Of a stretch of 64,000 nt of DNA, positions 36,819 to 45,297 are shown piece by piece. Made by a program: the position numbers and the translations under genes. The stretch is taken from contig BORH01000006.1 of the NCBI GenBank assembly GCA_018333075.1, positions 124,001 to 188,000 on the forward strand, given 5' to 3'. Source of the stretch: Heyndrickxia sporothermodurans (GTDB taxonomy: Bacteria; Bacillota; Bacilli; Bacillales; Bacillaceae_C). Position 1 is the stretch's first letter. Every line of letters starts with the position of its first letter. Below the pieces are notes generated by a model. The model had not been told where the DNA came from and searched no databases. It saw only the letters and a list, made by a program, of their open reading frames with translations.

Positions 36819-38256
36819 ATTTCAATTGATTAACGATTTCATCATATTTTGGACTGCTTAAGAAATTATCAACTGATACATGATGAGCATTTGGTAGTTT
36901 TACTTTTGCTCGATCTGTTAAATCTTTATGCGTAATAACAATATCTGCATCACTTGGAAGATTGCTAATTGATGTATTGGCTACTTCAACATCTTTTATC
37001 TCCGCTTTATTTACTTTATTGCGTAAAATAGATGCTCCCATTGCACTGGAGCCCATTCCAGCATCACAAGCAAAGATAATTTTCTTCACTTGACTATAGT
37101 CAAATTCCTTTGTCTCAGTCGTTGAAGTAGAAGTGTCTGCCAATGCACTTGATACAGAGCTTTTCTTACCTTTTAAAGACTCCATTTTTTCAGTAGCACT
37201 TGAAATATCCTCATTTTCGTCTTTCGTCTTACTTGCTTTCATAATGAGTGCAGCCACAACAAAGGAGACAATTGCTGAAACAAGTACACCTGCAATGATT
37301 CCTACATAATTTCCTTTTGGCGTCATCGCAAGTAAGGCAAAGATACTGCCTGGTGATGGAACCGCTACTAAACCTACTTTGAAAATAGTGAAGGTAAACA
37401 CACCACTTATTCCACCTGCAATAGCAGCTAAAATTAGCATCGGCTTCATTAAAATATACGGGAAGTATATCTCATGAATTCCACCTAAGAAATGAATAAT
37501 TGCTGCTCCTGGTGCTGAACGTTTCGCTGCTCCTCTACCAAATAAACAAAAGGCAAGTAAAATACCTAAACCTGGACCTGGATTTGGTTCTAATAGGAAC
37601 AAAATTGATTTTCCTGTATTTGCTGCCTGTTCAACAGCTATTGGACTAAGAACCCCGTGATTAATTGCATTATTTAAGAACAATACTTTTGCCGGTTCAA
37701 TAAAAATACTTGCTAAAGGCAATAGACCTGCAGTAACAATAACTTCGACACCGTTAGATAAAATTGTAATAAGTGCTGTAACGATTGGGCCAATTCCTTT
37801 TAAAGCAATGATTAATAAAATTGCAGCTAATATTCCTGCAGTAAAATTATTTACAAGCATTTCAAAACCAGATTTAATCTTATTCTTTAGCAATTGATCG
37901 ACTTTCTTTATCAAATATCCTCCAAGAGGCCCCATGATCATAGCCCCTAAGAACATTGGAATATCCGATCCGACAATGACACCCATGGTTGCTGTCGCAC
38001 CAACTACACCACCACGAACATCATGAATCATTTTCCCACCTGTATACCCAATTAATAATGGTAATAAGTAGGTAATCATTGGGCCAACTGCTTCTGCAAT
38101 ACTTTTATTTGGCCACCAGCCATCTGGTATAAAAAGTGCAGTAATTATTCCCCATGCGATAAACGCACCAATATTAGGCATGATCATACCGCTTAGGTTA
38201 CTTCCAAACTTTTGAAGTATTACTCGGAAGTCTTTTTTCTCCTGAACTTCAGACAT
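36817..38256 (-). CDS. mtlA: Mannitol-specific PTS EIICB
   Basis: A 479-residue permease. An N-terminal EIIC membrane domain of six to eight helices has the NAINHGVLSPIA and GGIHEIYFPYILMKP motifs. A Ser/Thr/Glu linker (about 345-385) is followed by a C-terminal EIIB domain with the phosphorylated Cys in IIFACDAGMGSSAMG. It transports and phosphorylates mannitol. The ATG at 38256 is chosen because AGGGGTGG precedes it; a GTG at 38265 overlaps that site. It lacks the EIIA domain, supplied by mtlF. Confidence 0.96.
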   Translation of the reverse strand: MSEVQEKKDFRVILQKFGSNLSGMIMPNIGAFIAWGIITALFIPDGWWPNKSIAEAVGPMITYLLPLLIGYTGGKMIHDVRGGVVGATATMGVIVGSDIPMFLGAMIMGPLGGYLIKKVDQLLKNKIKSGFEMLVNNFTAGILAAILLIIALKGIGPIVTALITILSNGVEVIVTAGLLPLASIFIEPAKVLFLNNAINHGVLSPIAVEQAANTGKSILFLLEPNPGPGLGILLAFCLFGRGAAKRSAPGAAIIHFLGGIHEIYFPYILMKPMLILAAIAGGISGVFTFTIFKVGLVAVPSPGSIFALLAMTPKGNYVGIIAGVLVSAIVSFVVAALIMKASKTKDENEDISSATEKMESLKGKKSSVSSALADTSTSTTETKEFDYSQVKKIIFACDAGMGSSAMGASILRNKVNKAEIKDVEVANTSISNLPSDADIVITHKDLTDRAKVKLPNAHHVSVDNFLSSPKYDEIVNQLK

Positions 38257-38288
38257 TCGTTCCACCCCTTTTTACTATCTTAATTTAA

Positions 38289-38304
38289 TCGTAAAGCGTT
38301 TACA
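38289..38304. promoter_or_regulatory. cre-like site upstream of mtlA
   Basis: CGTAAAGCGTTTACAG contains GTAAA-GCG-TTTAC and matches the cre consensus at 12 of 14 positions, about 35 bases before mtlA. It fits catabolite repression by CcpA. Confidence 0.55.
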
Positions 38305-38447
38305 GTGGTTAAACAACGAAAACTAAAGTTGAATTTGGCAATGGAATTGTTGTCATCATTAAATAGGAAGAACGAACTAATTAAAATTTAGTATACTACG
38401 AAGCTTCAAGAGTATTTATTGAAAAGTAATATGGTTAAATAAGAAAA

Positions 38448-38614
38448 GCGCAAAAGCCTTGCCCATCGACGTACTAGGAAAATTGTCGTTCAAATTTTCC
38501 CGAAGGGACTTCGACTGAGATAAAGGAAACGCGGGTAACTAAAAAGGCGAATCGATGTTGACTTATTGTAGGGAGGAGACCTGAAGTACGCTAGTCGATA
38601 GGCTACTTGCGCTA
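38448..38614. repeat. Long imperfect inverted-repeat element (bcr-like)
   Basis: The ends AGCGCAAAAGCC...ATCGAC and GTCGATAGGCTACTTGCGCT pair imperfectly. Inside are GGAAAATT/AATTTTCC and CGAAG/CTTCG hairpins and a GGGAGGAGACCTGAAGT segment. Composition is more GC-rich than the surroundings. It resembles the structured repeats dispersed in Bacillus intergenic regions; no coding frame is evident. Confidence 0.6.
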
Positions 38615-38679
38615 GACATAGCAGGCATTTTTCATCATTTATACACCTAAAAAAAATTTATACTTTCTTATCTAAAACA

Positions 38680-38707
38680 AAAAAGAACATCTTCAAAAGA
38701 TGCTCCA
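38680..38707 (-). terminator. Terminator of the methionine gamma-lyase gene
   Basis: GAGCATCTT/AAGATGTTC hairpin followed by TTTTTT on the minus strand. Confidence 0.85.
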
Positions 38708-38722
38708 AAAATTTCTATCGAT

Positions 38723-39910
38723 TTATGAGGGCAATTGATCTAAAGCTTGCTTTAAATCCTCCCAAATATCCTCCCATGCTTCCAGCCCAACAGAAAGTCG
38801 AATTAACTGATCCGTAATCCCCATCTTTAATCTTTCTTCAGCAGGTACAACCGCATGAGTCATTGTTGCTGGATGCTGGATTAATGTTTCTGAGTCACCT
38901 AGGCTAACAGCAATTTTTATTAATTGACATCGATTGAGAAGCTGTTGTGCATCTTGTTTTGTTCCCTTCACTTCAAAGCTAATCATTCCTCCAGGCTGCT
39001 TCATTTGCCGCTGGGCGAGCTCATATTGTGGAAAATCTGGATCGCCAGGGAAGAACATCTTCTCTACCTTTGGATGCTGTTTCAATTGTGTCGCAATCTT
39101 TTTTGCATTTTCACAATGGCGATCAAGTCGGATAGGCATTGTTTTTAAACCCCTTAACAGCAACCATGCATCAAATGGACTAATCACTCCACCAATATCT
39201 TTCAAAGTTGTCATTGCTATTTTATTCAGCTCTTCCTTCCTGCCAACAACTACACCAGCAATGACATCCCCATGTCCTCCAATATACTTCGTTGCACTAT
39301 GAATGACATAGTCACACCCTATGGTTAGTGGCTGTTGTAAATAAGGAGATGAGAACGTATTATCAACAACCACTGGAATATTTCTCTCTTTGGCAATACG
39401 AGCAACCATCTCTAGGTCCACAAGCTTCATTGTAGGATTAATTGGTGTTTCAATATATATACAAGTGGTATTTTCTTGAATCCCCGCTCTTATCATTTCT
39501 TCATCTGAAAAAGAAATTAAATCATGATTGATATGATGCTTCTCTTTCATTAATTGAAGAAGACCAAAGGTACAGCCGTAAATCCCTTCTGAACAAAGGA
39601 TATGATCCCCCGTCTTCGTTAAATAAAAAAGAGTCGCAGAAACGGCAGCCATTCCAGAACCAAAAGCGAGTGCTTTCTCCCCTTTTTCAAGTACTGCCAT
39701 TCTTTCTTCAAGGACCTTAACCGTTGGATTTCCTAAGCGCGAATAAATATAGCCCTCTGATTCTCCAGCAAAGCGTCTCTCTCCTTCTTCAGCTGTAGCA
39801 AAAGTAAAAGTTGACGTTTGAAATAAAGGTGGGACTAAGCTCCCTTCATACTTAAATGAATCATATCCATTATGAATAACCTCTGTTTCAAAGCGCTTTT
39901 GTTTCTCCAT
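38723..39910 (-). CDS. Methionine gamma-lyase (trans-sulfuration PLP family)
   Basis: A 395-residue Cys/Met-metabolism PLP enzyme. The PLP Lys is in SATKYIGGHGD (near 210). The active-site Cys that distinguishes methionine gamma-lyase is in IYGCTFGLL (near 114). SLGDSETLIQHPATMTHA is the typical C-terminal signature. It splits methionine to methanethiol, 2-oxobutyrate and ammonia. Cystathionine gamma-lyase is a less likely alternative because of that Cys. A perfect cre site lies upstream, fitting control as a catabolic enzyme. It is monocistronic. Confidence 0.88.
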   Translation of the reverse strand: MEKQKRFETEVIHNGYDSFKYEGSLVPPLFQTSTFTFATAEEGERRFAGESEGYIYSRLGNPTVKVLEERMAVLEKGEKALAFGSGMAAVSATLFYLTKTGDHILCSEGIYGCTFGLLQLMKEKHHINHDLISFSDEEMIRAGIQENTTCIYIETPINPTMKLVDLEMVARIAKERNIPVVVDNTFSSPYLQQPLTIGCDYVIHSATKYIGGHGDVIAGVVVGRKEELNKIAMTTLKDIGGVISPFDAWLLLRGLKTMPIRLDRHCENAKKIATQLKQHPKVEKMFFPGDPDFPQYELAQRQMKQPGGMISFEVKGTKQDAQQLLNRCQLIKIAVSLGDSETLIQHPATMTHAVVPAEERLKMGITDQLIRLSVGLEAWEDIWEDLKQALDQLPS

Positions 39911-39965
39911 CTATAAAACCTCCCCTAGATTATGAAGCTATTGTTCCATACAATGCGATATTTTT

Positions 39966-39979
39966 TGAAAACGGTTTCA
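39966..39979. promoter_or_regulatory. Perfect cre (CcpA) site upstream of the methionine gamma-lyase gene
   Basis: TGAAAACGGTTTCA matches the 14-base cre consensus TGWNANCGNTNWCA at every position, about 55 bases before the start. Confidence 0.85.
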
Positions 39980-40023
39980 TTTTTTTGTTGATAAACCCAG
40001 TAATATGATAAAAATTAGTATGA

Positions 40024-40530
40024 TCAAGATATTTTATAACAATAATATGGTTCCTCCTGCTCTGTATCCTCAAACCATTTCATACCTTCATAAGTAAAAC
40101 CGACTTTTTCTAATATGTTTAAGGAGCCTTTGTTTTGCGGATCTGCTGAAGCTGTAATCAATCGTACTCCACCATGGGCTTTAGCCAGCTCAATACAGGC
40201 TTTGGCTGCCTCCGTAGCAAATCCTTTTCCCCACGCTTTTTTGCTATAATGGTAGATTAATTCTACATGATCTAAAGCACCCGTAATATTAAAACCCGCA
40301 GCACCAATAATATCATTAGACACTTTTTCTTTTACCGCATATACTGATATACCATTTGCTTCATGACAACGTCTGTATCCATTCATCACCTGAATTAATT
40401 GTTCAGAAGAGGATGCACCATCACATAATGCCATTACTTCTTCGTTACCCCAAAATTCCTCCACTGCTTTAAGATATGAGTCCTCAAATACACATAAATA
40501 TAAACGATCTGTCTCATATACTATATTCAT
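40024..40530 (-). CDS. GNAT N-acetyltransferase, RimJ/RimL type
   Basis: A 168-residue protein with ETDRLYLCVFEDSYL near the start and the acetyl-CoA loop YHYSKKAWGKGFATEAAKACIE. LITASADPQNKGSLNILEKVGF then completes the acetyltransf_3 fold. Of two adjacent ATGs (40533, 40530) the second has the better spacing from GGGTGA. The substrate is unknown. It stands alone. Confidence 0.85.
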   Translation of the reverse strand: MNIVYETDRLYLCVFEDSYLKAVEEFWGNEEVMALCDGASSSEQLIQVMNGYRRCHEANGISVYAVKEKVSNDIIGAAGFNITGALDHVELIYHYSKKAWGKGFATEAAKACIELAKAHGGVRLITASADPQNKGSLNILEKVGFTYEGMKWFEDTEQEEPYYCYKIS

Positions 40531-40992
40531 CATCTTCACCCGCAATTATTTTTGAATAATTTCTTCTTTCTACCTATGCTCCATTCTTAAAGACATGTAA
40601 AATAACGACACTTCTCTAAAAAAAGAAAGGAACAGATATATTATCAAACAGCTTTAACGCACTTAAAAAATGCAAAATTTCCCACTATACTTCCAATTAC
40701 TATTTCTACTATTAAACATTAATTTCCTTCTTAAATAACGTATATCTACAATTTTTTATTATTATTTTCACACATTCACTTCCCCCCTTCATTTTTACGC
40801 TTCCATCTTCCTAATAATAAACTACACCATGGAGTTTTTATGGGAATGACATCAATTGAAATAAAACCATCGTACTATTGTAAAGAGCTCTAAACTCATT
40901 ATATTATGAATATCAATACATATATTCCCAACAGCTTCAAGGACATTTTTTAGGTAAAATTCTTTTTCTAATTAATGATGAGGAGTGTATTT
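40531..40992. other. Intergenic, no gene recognised
   Basis: About 460 very AT-rich bases between divergent genes. Only a nine-codon minus-strand frame (MCENNNKKL) follows a GGGGGG stretch near 40785. The promoter of the TcaA-like gene is presumably here but no clear -35/-10 pair was identified. Confidence 0.4.
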
Positions 40993-42414
40993 ATGGAATC
41001 ATGTGAAAATTGTGGTATGCCTTTAAGGAAGGGCGAAACGGTTTGTAGACATTGCAGGAAGAATCAAGGACAGCAAAATGAAGGAATCAATAAAAGAAAA
41101 TCAGTGTCTTTACCTTCTTTTCCTTATAAAAAAATAGTACAGAATATTAAATTGAGGCCGTTAACAAAAAAAGGGAAAATCATCTTATTTACAAGTCTAA
41201 TCACCGTAGCCATTCTTGTCGGGGTACACTTAACTATTTCTTCACTTATAAGCCCAATGTCCGTAGTAGAAGAATTTGAAAAAGCTGTCTTAGAAAAAGA
41301 TGCAAAACACCTTGCAACGATTATTAATAAGGGGCAAAAAACCTATAAAATATCCGAAAAAGAAGCTGCCTCATACATTTCATTTCTCACAAAAGAAAAC
41401 AATTTTACCACTATTGATAACCAGTTAAAAATGCAAGCAAATGGAATGGACAATTCTCAAGAATTTGTCCCTATGCCTATAACAGATAAAAACGGAAATC
41501 ATCTTGTTAGCCTAGTTAAAGATTATAAAAATAAATGGTTGTTCTATGACCAATTCTATCTTGAGTTCTACCCATTCAGTCTTTCTGTTTCTTCTAATCT
41601 TCCAAATACCGAGATCTTTGTGAACGATAAGAAAGCTACTGATTTAAAAGCAGCTGAAACACCAGTGTCCATAGGATTTGTATTTCCTGGTGAGTATCGT
41701 TTTAAGGGTACATTTAAAAGTGAATATGGAGATATTACAAAAGAAGAAAATATCAATTTGACTGAGGGGAATGAAAACTCATTCTCGATTTATTTGCAAC
41801 TTGACAATCACTACATCTCTATTTCTTCTAATCATGATGATGCTATTTTATTCGTGAATGGTCAAAGTACGGGTGAAAAAGTGAATCAACTAGGAAGTTT
41901 CGGCCCAGTTAAAATGGATGGTTCGATTAAACTCCATGCCGAAAGAAAGATAAATGGAAAGGATGTAAAAACTGAAATAATCCCTGTAACCAATCAAACT
42001 GATATAGATTTTATGTTTGAAGAAGAGGAATTAGTATCGGCTCCAGTGGATCCAATATTTGAAAAGATGTCACAGTTTATGAATAACTTTTATCGTGCTC
42101 AGGTTCAAGCCATTAACAGTGGAAACCCGTCTAAAGCTTCGAATTTCCACGACTCAAAGGGTAAATCCTTAAAGGAAATGAAAGACTATGTTAAATCAAT
42201 GAAAAAGAAGGGCATTACTGAAGAACTTATTGGTATGACATTAGTAAATGTAAAGGAAACAAAGGGCGGTTACAATGTTACAACGGAAGAAGAATATGAT
42301 ATATTTTACCCAAGCTCGGGGACTCAACTTAAGAAGTATCAAACGAAATACTATATTCGAATGATCAAAGGTGAGTTTAAGGTAAATGCTCTATTGGAGA
42401 CAAAGGAGATTTAA
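40993..42414 (+). CDS. TcaA/YvbJ-like zinc-ribbon membrane protein
   Basis: A 473-residue protein. N-terminal cytoplasmic zinc ribbon with CENC and CRHC (Cys4, 7, 18, 21), a basic linker, one membrane helix (about 60-85), then a large extracytoplasmic part. The latter has an NTF2-like region, two TcaA-type beta domains (NTEIFVNDKKA and DAILFVNGQSTG) and a C-terminal NTF2-like domain. The plan matches staphylococcal TcaA, linked to glycopeptide susceptibility, and B. subtilis YvbJ. The ATG at 40993 follows GAGGAGTG. Confidence 0.85.
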   Translation: MESCENCGMPLRKGETVCRHCRKNQGQQNEGINKRKSVSLPSFPYKKIVQNIKLRPLTKKGKIILFTSLITVAILVGVHLTISSLISPMSVVEEFEKAVLEKDAKHLATIINKGQKTYKISEKEAASYISFLTKENNFTTIDNQLKMQANGMDNSQEFVPMPITDKNGNHLVSLVKDYKNKWLFYDQFYLEFYPFSLSVSSNLPNTEIFVNDKKATDLKAAETPVSIGFVFPGEYRFKGTFKSEYGDITKEENINLTEGNENSFSIYLQLDNHYISISSNHDDAILFVNGQSTGEKVNQLGSFGPVKMDGSIKLHAERKINGKDVKTEIIPVTNQTDIDFMFEEEELVSAPVDPIFEKMSQFMNNFYRAQVQAINSGNPSKASNFHDSKGKSLKEMKDYVKSMKKKGITEELIGMTLVNVKETKGGYNVTTEEEYDIFYPSSGTQLKKYQTKYYIRMIKGEFKVNALLETKEI

Positions 42415-42453
42415 TGCCTGGATCGATAAAAATTTAACATTGTAATCATGCAG

Positions 42454-42493
42454 AAAAAGCAAGCAAAAGCATTTTGCTCTTAGCTTGCTTTTC
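42454..42493. terminator. Bidirectional terminator
   Basis: AAGCAAGC arms pair with GCTTGCTT across an inner AAAGCATTTTGCT hairpin; T-runs on both sides. It serves the TcaA-like gene and the convergent cassette. Confidence 0.8.
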
Positions 42494-42503
42494 TTTATTC
42501 ATA

Positions 42504-43991
42504 CTAAAGTGATAGGTTGTTAGAAGTTTTTTTACTTCCTGAGGATCCAGATATGTCCTCATGAGGTGGTTTTGATGTATCCTCATGAGATAGCTTTGAT
42601 GTATCATCACGAGATGGTTGTGATGTATTCTCTTGTTGTTTTCCCGATTTCCCATATGATCCATTACCACTTGCTTGGGTGTTATCCTTTGGATTGTCTT
42701 GAGTGACATCTCCTTTATTAATTCCAGTTTCACTCCCTTTATTAATTCTAGTTCCATTGAGATTGTCTTGAGGTTCACTCCCTTTTTTAATTCTAGTTCC
42801 ATTGAGGTTGTCTTGAGGTTCACTCCCTTTTTTAATTCTAGTTCCATTGAGGTTGTCTTGAGGTTCACTCCCTTTTTTAATTCTAGTTCCATTGAGGTTG
42901 TCTTGAGGTTCACTCCCTTTTTTAATTCCAGTTGGCTTGTTTCGAGTGGCATTTCCTTTATTAGTTCCATCGGGATCAATTTGGGGAGCATTCCCTTCTT
43001 GATCATCGACTTTATTACCTTGGGCTTTATCTTCTTTATTTTTAATTTCTTCAAGAGCCCTGTCTCTTTCTGCATTCATTCTTTCCACAGAATAATCTGC
43101 AAAACCTTGGTTTACCTTAAGACCTTCCCCAATATTAATTGTCTTTTGTTCATTGTCTTTCTGCAGAGCACTTCCAGTAGACATAGGGTTTTCTTGTAAT
43201 GGAGTCTCGTTTGCCTGCGATTGACCTTCTTTTAGAGTCTTCTCTACGGGCTCTTGTTTTTCTTCCTCAAAGGGGGATTTTTCATCGGGAAATTGAACCC
43301 TTTCTTCTGATCGAGTTTCTTCCGGGACTCGGTTTTCTTCCTGCAGTGACTTCTCCTCTGGCTCTTGTTTTTCTTCCTCTATGGGAGACTTCTCTTCTGG
43401 AAATTGAACCCTTTCCTCTGATGGAGTTTCTTCCGGGACTTGGTTTTCTTCCTGTAGTGACTTCTCCTCTGGTACTTGATTTTCTTCCTCTATGGGAGAC
43501 TTCTCTTCTGGAAATTGAACCCTTTCCTCTGATGGAGTCTCCTCTTCTGGTGATGGAATTTCTCTATCCGATAGAGAGTCCCTATTAGATGTATTTTCTG
43601 TTTCATTTGATGAATATAATTGATTATTTAAGTCTTGCTCATTTTTTTCAATTTTATCAAGAGTATTAGGGTTATGCTCACTATTGGTAATTCTTTGAGC
43701 AAGACTTTCATAAGTTTGATCCATTTGCTTTCCAAAAGCATACCGTATATAATTAAATGCACTGTCATTATGCGTAACCCTTTTCCACCAATCACTCATA
43801 GATGAGCTTCTAAACCTTTGTTGAATACCAAAGTTAATAATTTGTGCTGTCTTAAAATCGATATCATACCAACCATAGACTTTTCCAAGTGATTCAACAA
43901 GGGTTCCTATAAGGGAGGTATTGTAATTTAAAAAGTCTATTTCAAAATAATTTCTTTTATAACTCTCCCACAGATCATTAAAAAACCCCAT
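42504..43991 (-). CDS. Acidic, repeat-rich, largely disordered protein of the ATPase cassette
   Basis: The 495-residue protein has a folded-looking N-terminus of about 105 residues (MGFFNDLWESYKRNYFEIDF onward, aromatic-rich). The rest is low complexity. Residues about 148-265 are an E/P/K/S-rich region with a 37-residue repeat containing SEERVQFPEEKSPIEEE. A charged helix follows near 300-325 (NAERDRALEEIKNKEDK), then four 15-residue repeats EPQDNLNGTRIKKGS, then a Ser/Asp/His tail. No signal peptide or membrane helix. It starts 2 bases after the preceding stop, so it is translationally coupled. I recognise no family. It may be a flexible adaptor for the two upstream proteins. Confidence 0.8.
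   Translation of the reverse strand: MGFFNDLWESYKRNYFEIDFLNYNTSLIGTLVESLGKVYGWYDIDFKTAQIINFGIQQRFRSSSMSDWWKRVTHNDSAFNYIRYAFGKQMDQTYESLAQRITNSEHNPNTLDKIEKNEQDLNNQLYSSNETENTSNRDSLSDREIPSPEEETPSEERVQFPEEKSPIEEENQVPEEKSLQEENQVPEETPSEERVQFPEEKSPIEEEKQEPEEKSLQEENRVPEETRSEERVQFPDEKSPFEEEKQEPVEKTLKEGQSQANETPLQENPMSTGSALQKDNEQKTINIGEGLKVNQGFADYSVERMNAERDRALEEIKNKEDKAQGNKVDDQEGNAPQIDPDGTNKGNATRNKPTGIKKGSEPQDNLNGTRIKKGSEPQDNLNGTRIKKGSEPQDNLNGTRIKKGSEPQDNLNGTRINKGSETGINKGDVTQDNPKDNTQASGNGSYGKSGKQQENTSQPSRDDTSKLSHEDTSKPPHEDISGSSGSKKTSNNLSL
42742..42921. repeat. Four tandem 45-bp coding repeats
   Basis: Four nearly identical 45-base units (180 bases), in frame, encode EPQDNLNGTRIKKGS. The near identity at the DNA level points to recent expansion. 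Confidence 0.9.
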
Positions 43992-43993
43992 AG

Positions 43994-45247
43994 TTACACT
44001 CCCTTAACAGAAGCTTCATTTGGAATAATATGCAAATTAACAAGCCCCTTCTCAACTAAATAAGGGATAGCTTGAGACAAAGTCTGTTTAGCTGATGTTT
44101 CTGTAATATTAAGAATATCCTTAATAATCCTTACAGTAAATCCTAATGGTATAAGTGCTTGACTATTCATCCAGACAAGATACGCCTGTAGAGATAAAAA
44201 CTGTAACTCTCCTATTGTAAAGTCTTTTATGATATATTGTTTATTTATGTACCCAAGTGATGTCCCCACTGCAGAAGCAGAAACGATAAAATGCTCATCT
44301 TCAGACCACACTTCTGGCCAGATCATGACAAGTCTTTTTCTCATTAATTCTTTAACAATTTTATTAATCACTTCTGACTTTACACCTAAGATATTTTTTA
44401 TATTTGAAATCGAAGCATCCTTCTTTTTACACAAAAGCCATACAAGGAGTTCTTCATGTTCTATATCAACCATTTGATTACCTAAAACTACTTTCTTTTC
44501 AATCCTAGGTTCTCCAAATTCCTCTCCTAAGGCGATTATTTTCAAGTCCTCCTTTAATTCATTTGGGGAAAAGTATTTACTCTCATCTACGATTTTCCTC
44601 CCCTTATTGAAAGCATCACTTTCTTTAACGTCTTCGATGTACTCTATAGTCCAAAGCCCTGCCCTATTTAATTTATATACGTGCCCCATAAATAAAGAAA
44701 TAGCTGTATTTTCATCTATCTTTTGACGATCTATAAGATTAATGATTGTATCATAAATAGTACAAACACCTGATGATGATATCCATACATCATATTCTTC
44801 CTGTGTTAGCCCCACTCCGCCTCCATTGGGATTATAACTATTAATAATCCATTTCCGTTCTTTGTCAGAAAAACCAACAGATACTCCATTCTTAATAATT
44901 AAATACTTTTTTAATATGGAGTCATTTATACTTGTAAAAGAAAAATCTATGAGTATATGATTTTTGGTGAATTTCTCTTTATACTGATTAAGTTCCTTTT
45001 TATTTTTGATTAACTTTTTATCTATGCATCTTTCTATCCATTCTTTTTCTGATTTAATAGTATTCAGTTGAGACCAAATGTTGTATTCCCTTTCACTAAG
45101 TTTTGCTATGTTAAATATATTTCCAATTGCACGAAATTCACCTTTTAAAGGTTGCTTATAATGAAGTTTCCCCATCATTCTCCCACATCCTATAAAAAGA
45201 TGATGAGTGGGTTTCCTTTTTGAAAATAATTTCATTAGAATACTCAC
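43994..45247 (-). CDS. Protein of about four winged-helix-like repeats, ATPase cassette
   Basis: A 417-residue soluble protein with no family I know. Four segments share a pattern of a Gly or charged lead-in, LSEREYNIW / LTQEEYDVW / IEHEELLVW / LSLQAYLVW, two or three helices, then a Leu-(Gly/Lys)-Leu strand (DKKLIK, NRAGLWTIE, MRKRLVMIW, VEKGLVNLH). This suggests tandem winged-helix domains. GTG at 45247 is chosen because GAGGG lies 7 bases before it; ATG at 45268 is the longer alternative. It starts 50 bases (30 if the longer start) after the ATPase gene. Probably a DNA- or protein-binding partner of the ATPase. Confidence 0.8.
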   Translation of the reverse strand: MSILMKLFSKRKPTHHLFIGCGRMMGKLHYKQPLKGEFRAIGNIFNIAKLSEREYNIWSQLNTIKSEKEWIERCIDKKLIKNKKELNQYKEKFTKNHILIDFSFTSINDSILKKYLIIKNGVSVGFSDKERKWIINSYNPNGGGVGLTQEEYDVWISSSGVCTIYDTIINLIDRQKIDENTAISLFMGHVYKLNRAGLWTIEYIEDVKESDAFNKGRKIVDESKYFSPNELKEDLKIIALGEEFGEPRIEKKVVLGNQMVDIEHEELLVWLLCKKKDASISNIKNILGVKSEVINKIVKELMRKRLVMIWPEVWSEDEHFIVSASAVGTSLGYINKQYIIKDFTIGELQFLSLQAYLVWMNSQALIPLGFTVRIIKDILNITETSAKQTLSQAIPYLVEKGLVNLHIIPNEASVKGV

Positions 45248-45297
45248 TTCATTTCCCTCGCTTATCATACTTATTTGTATTCCTTAGCTTTTACTAA

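Noticed and set aside
42675-43588. Long plus-strand and alternative minus-strand frames over the repeat gene
   Set aside because: Repeats whose length is a multiple of three keep several frames open. Only the 42504-43991 frame has a ribosome binding site, coupling to the upstream gene and a plausible folded N-terminus.
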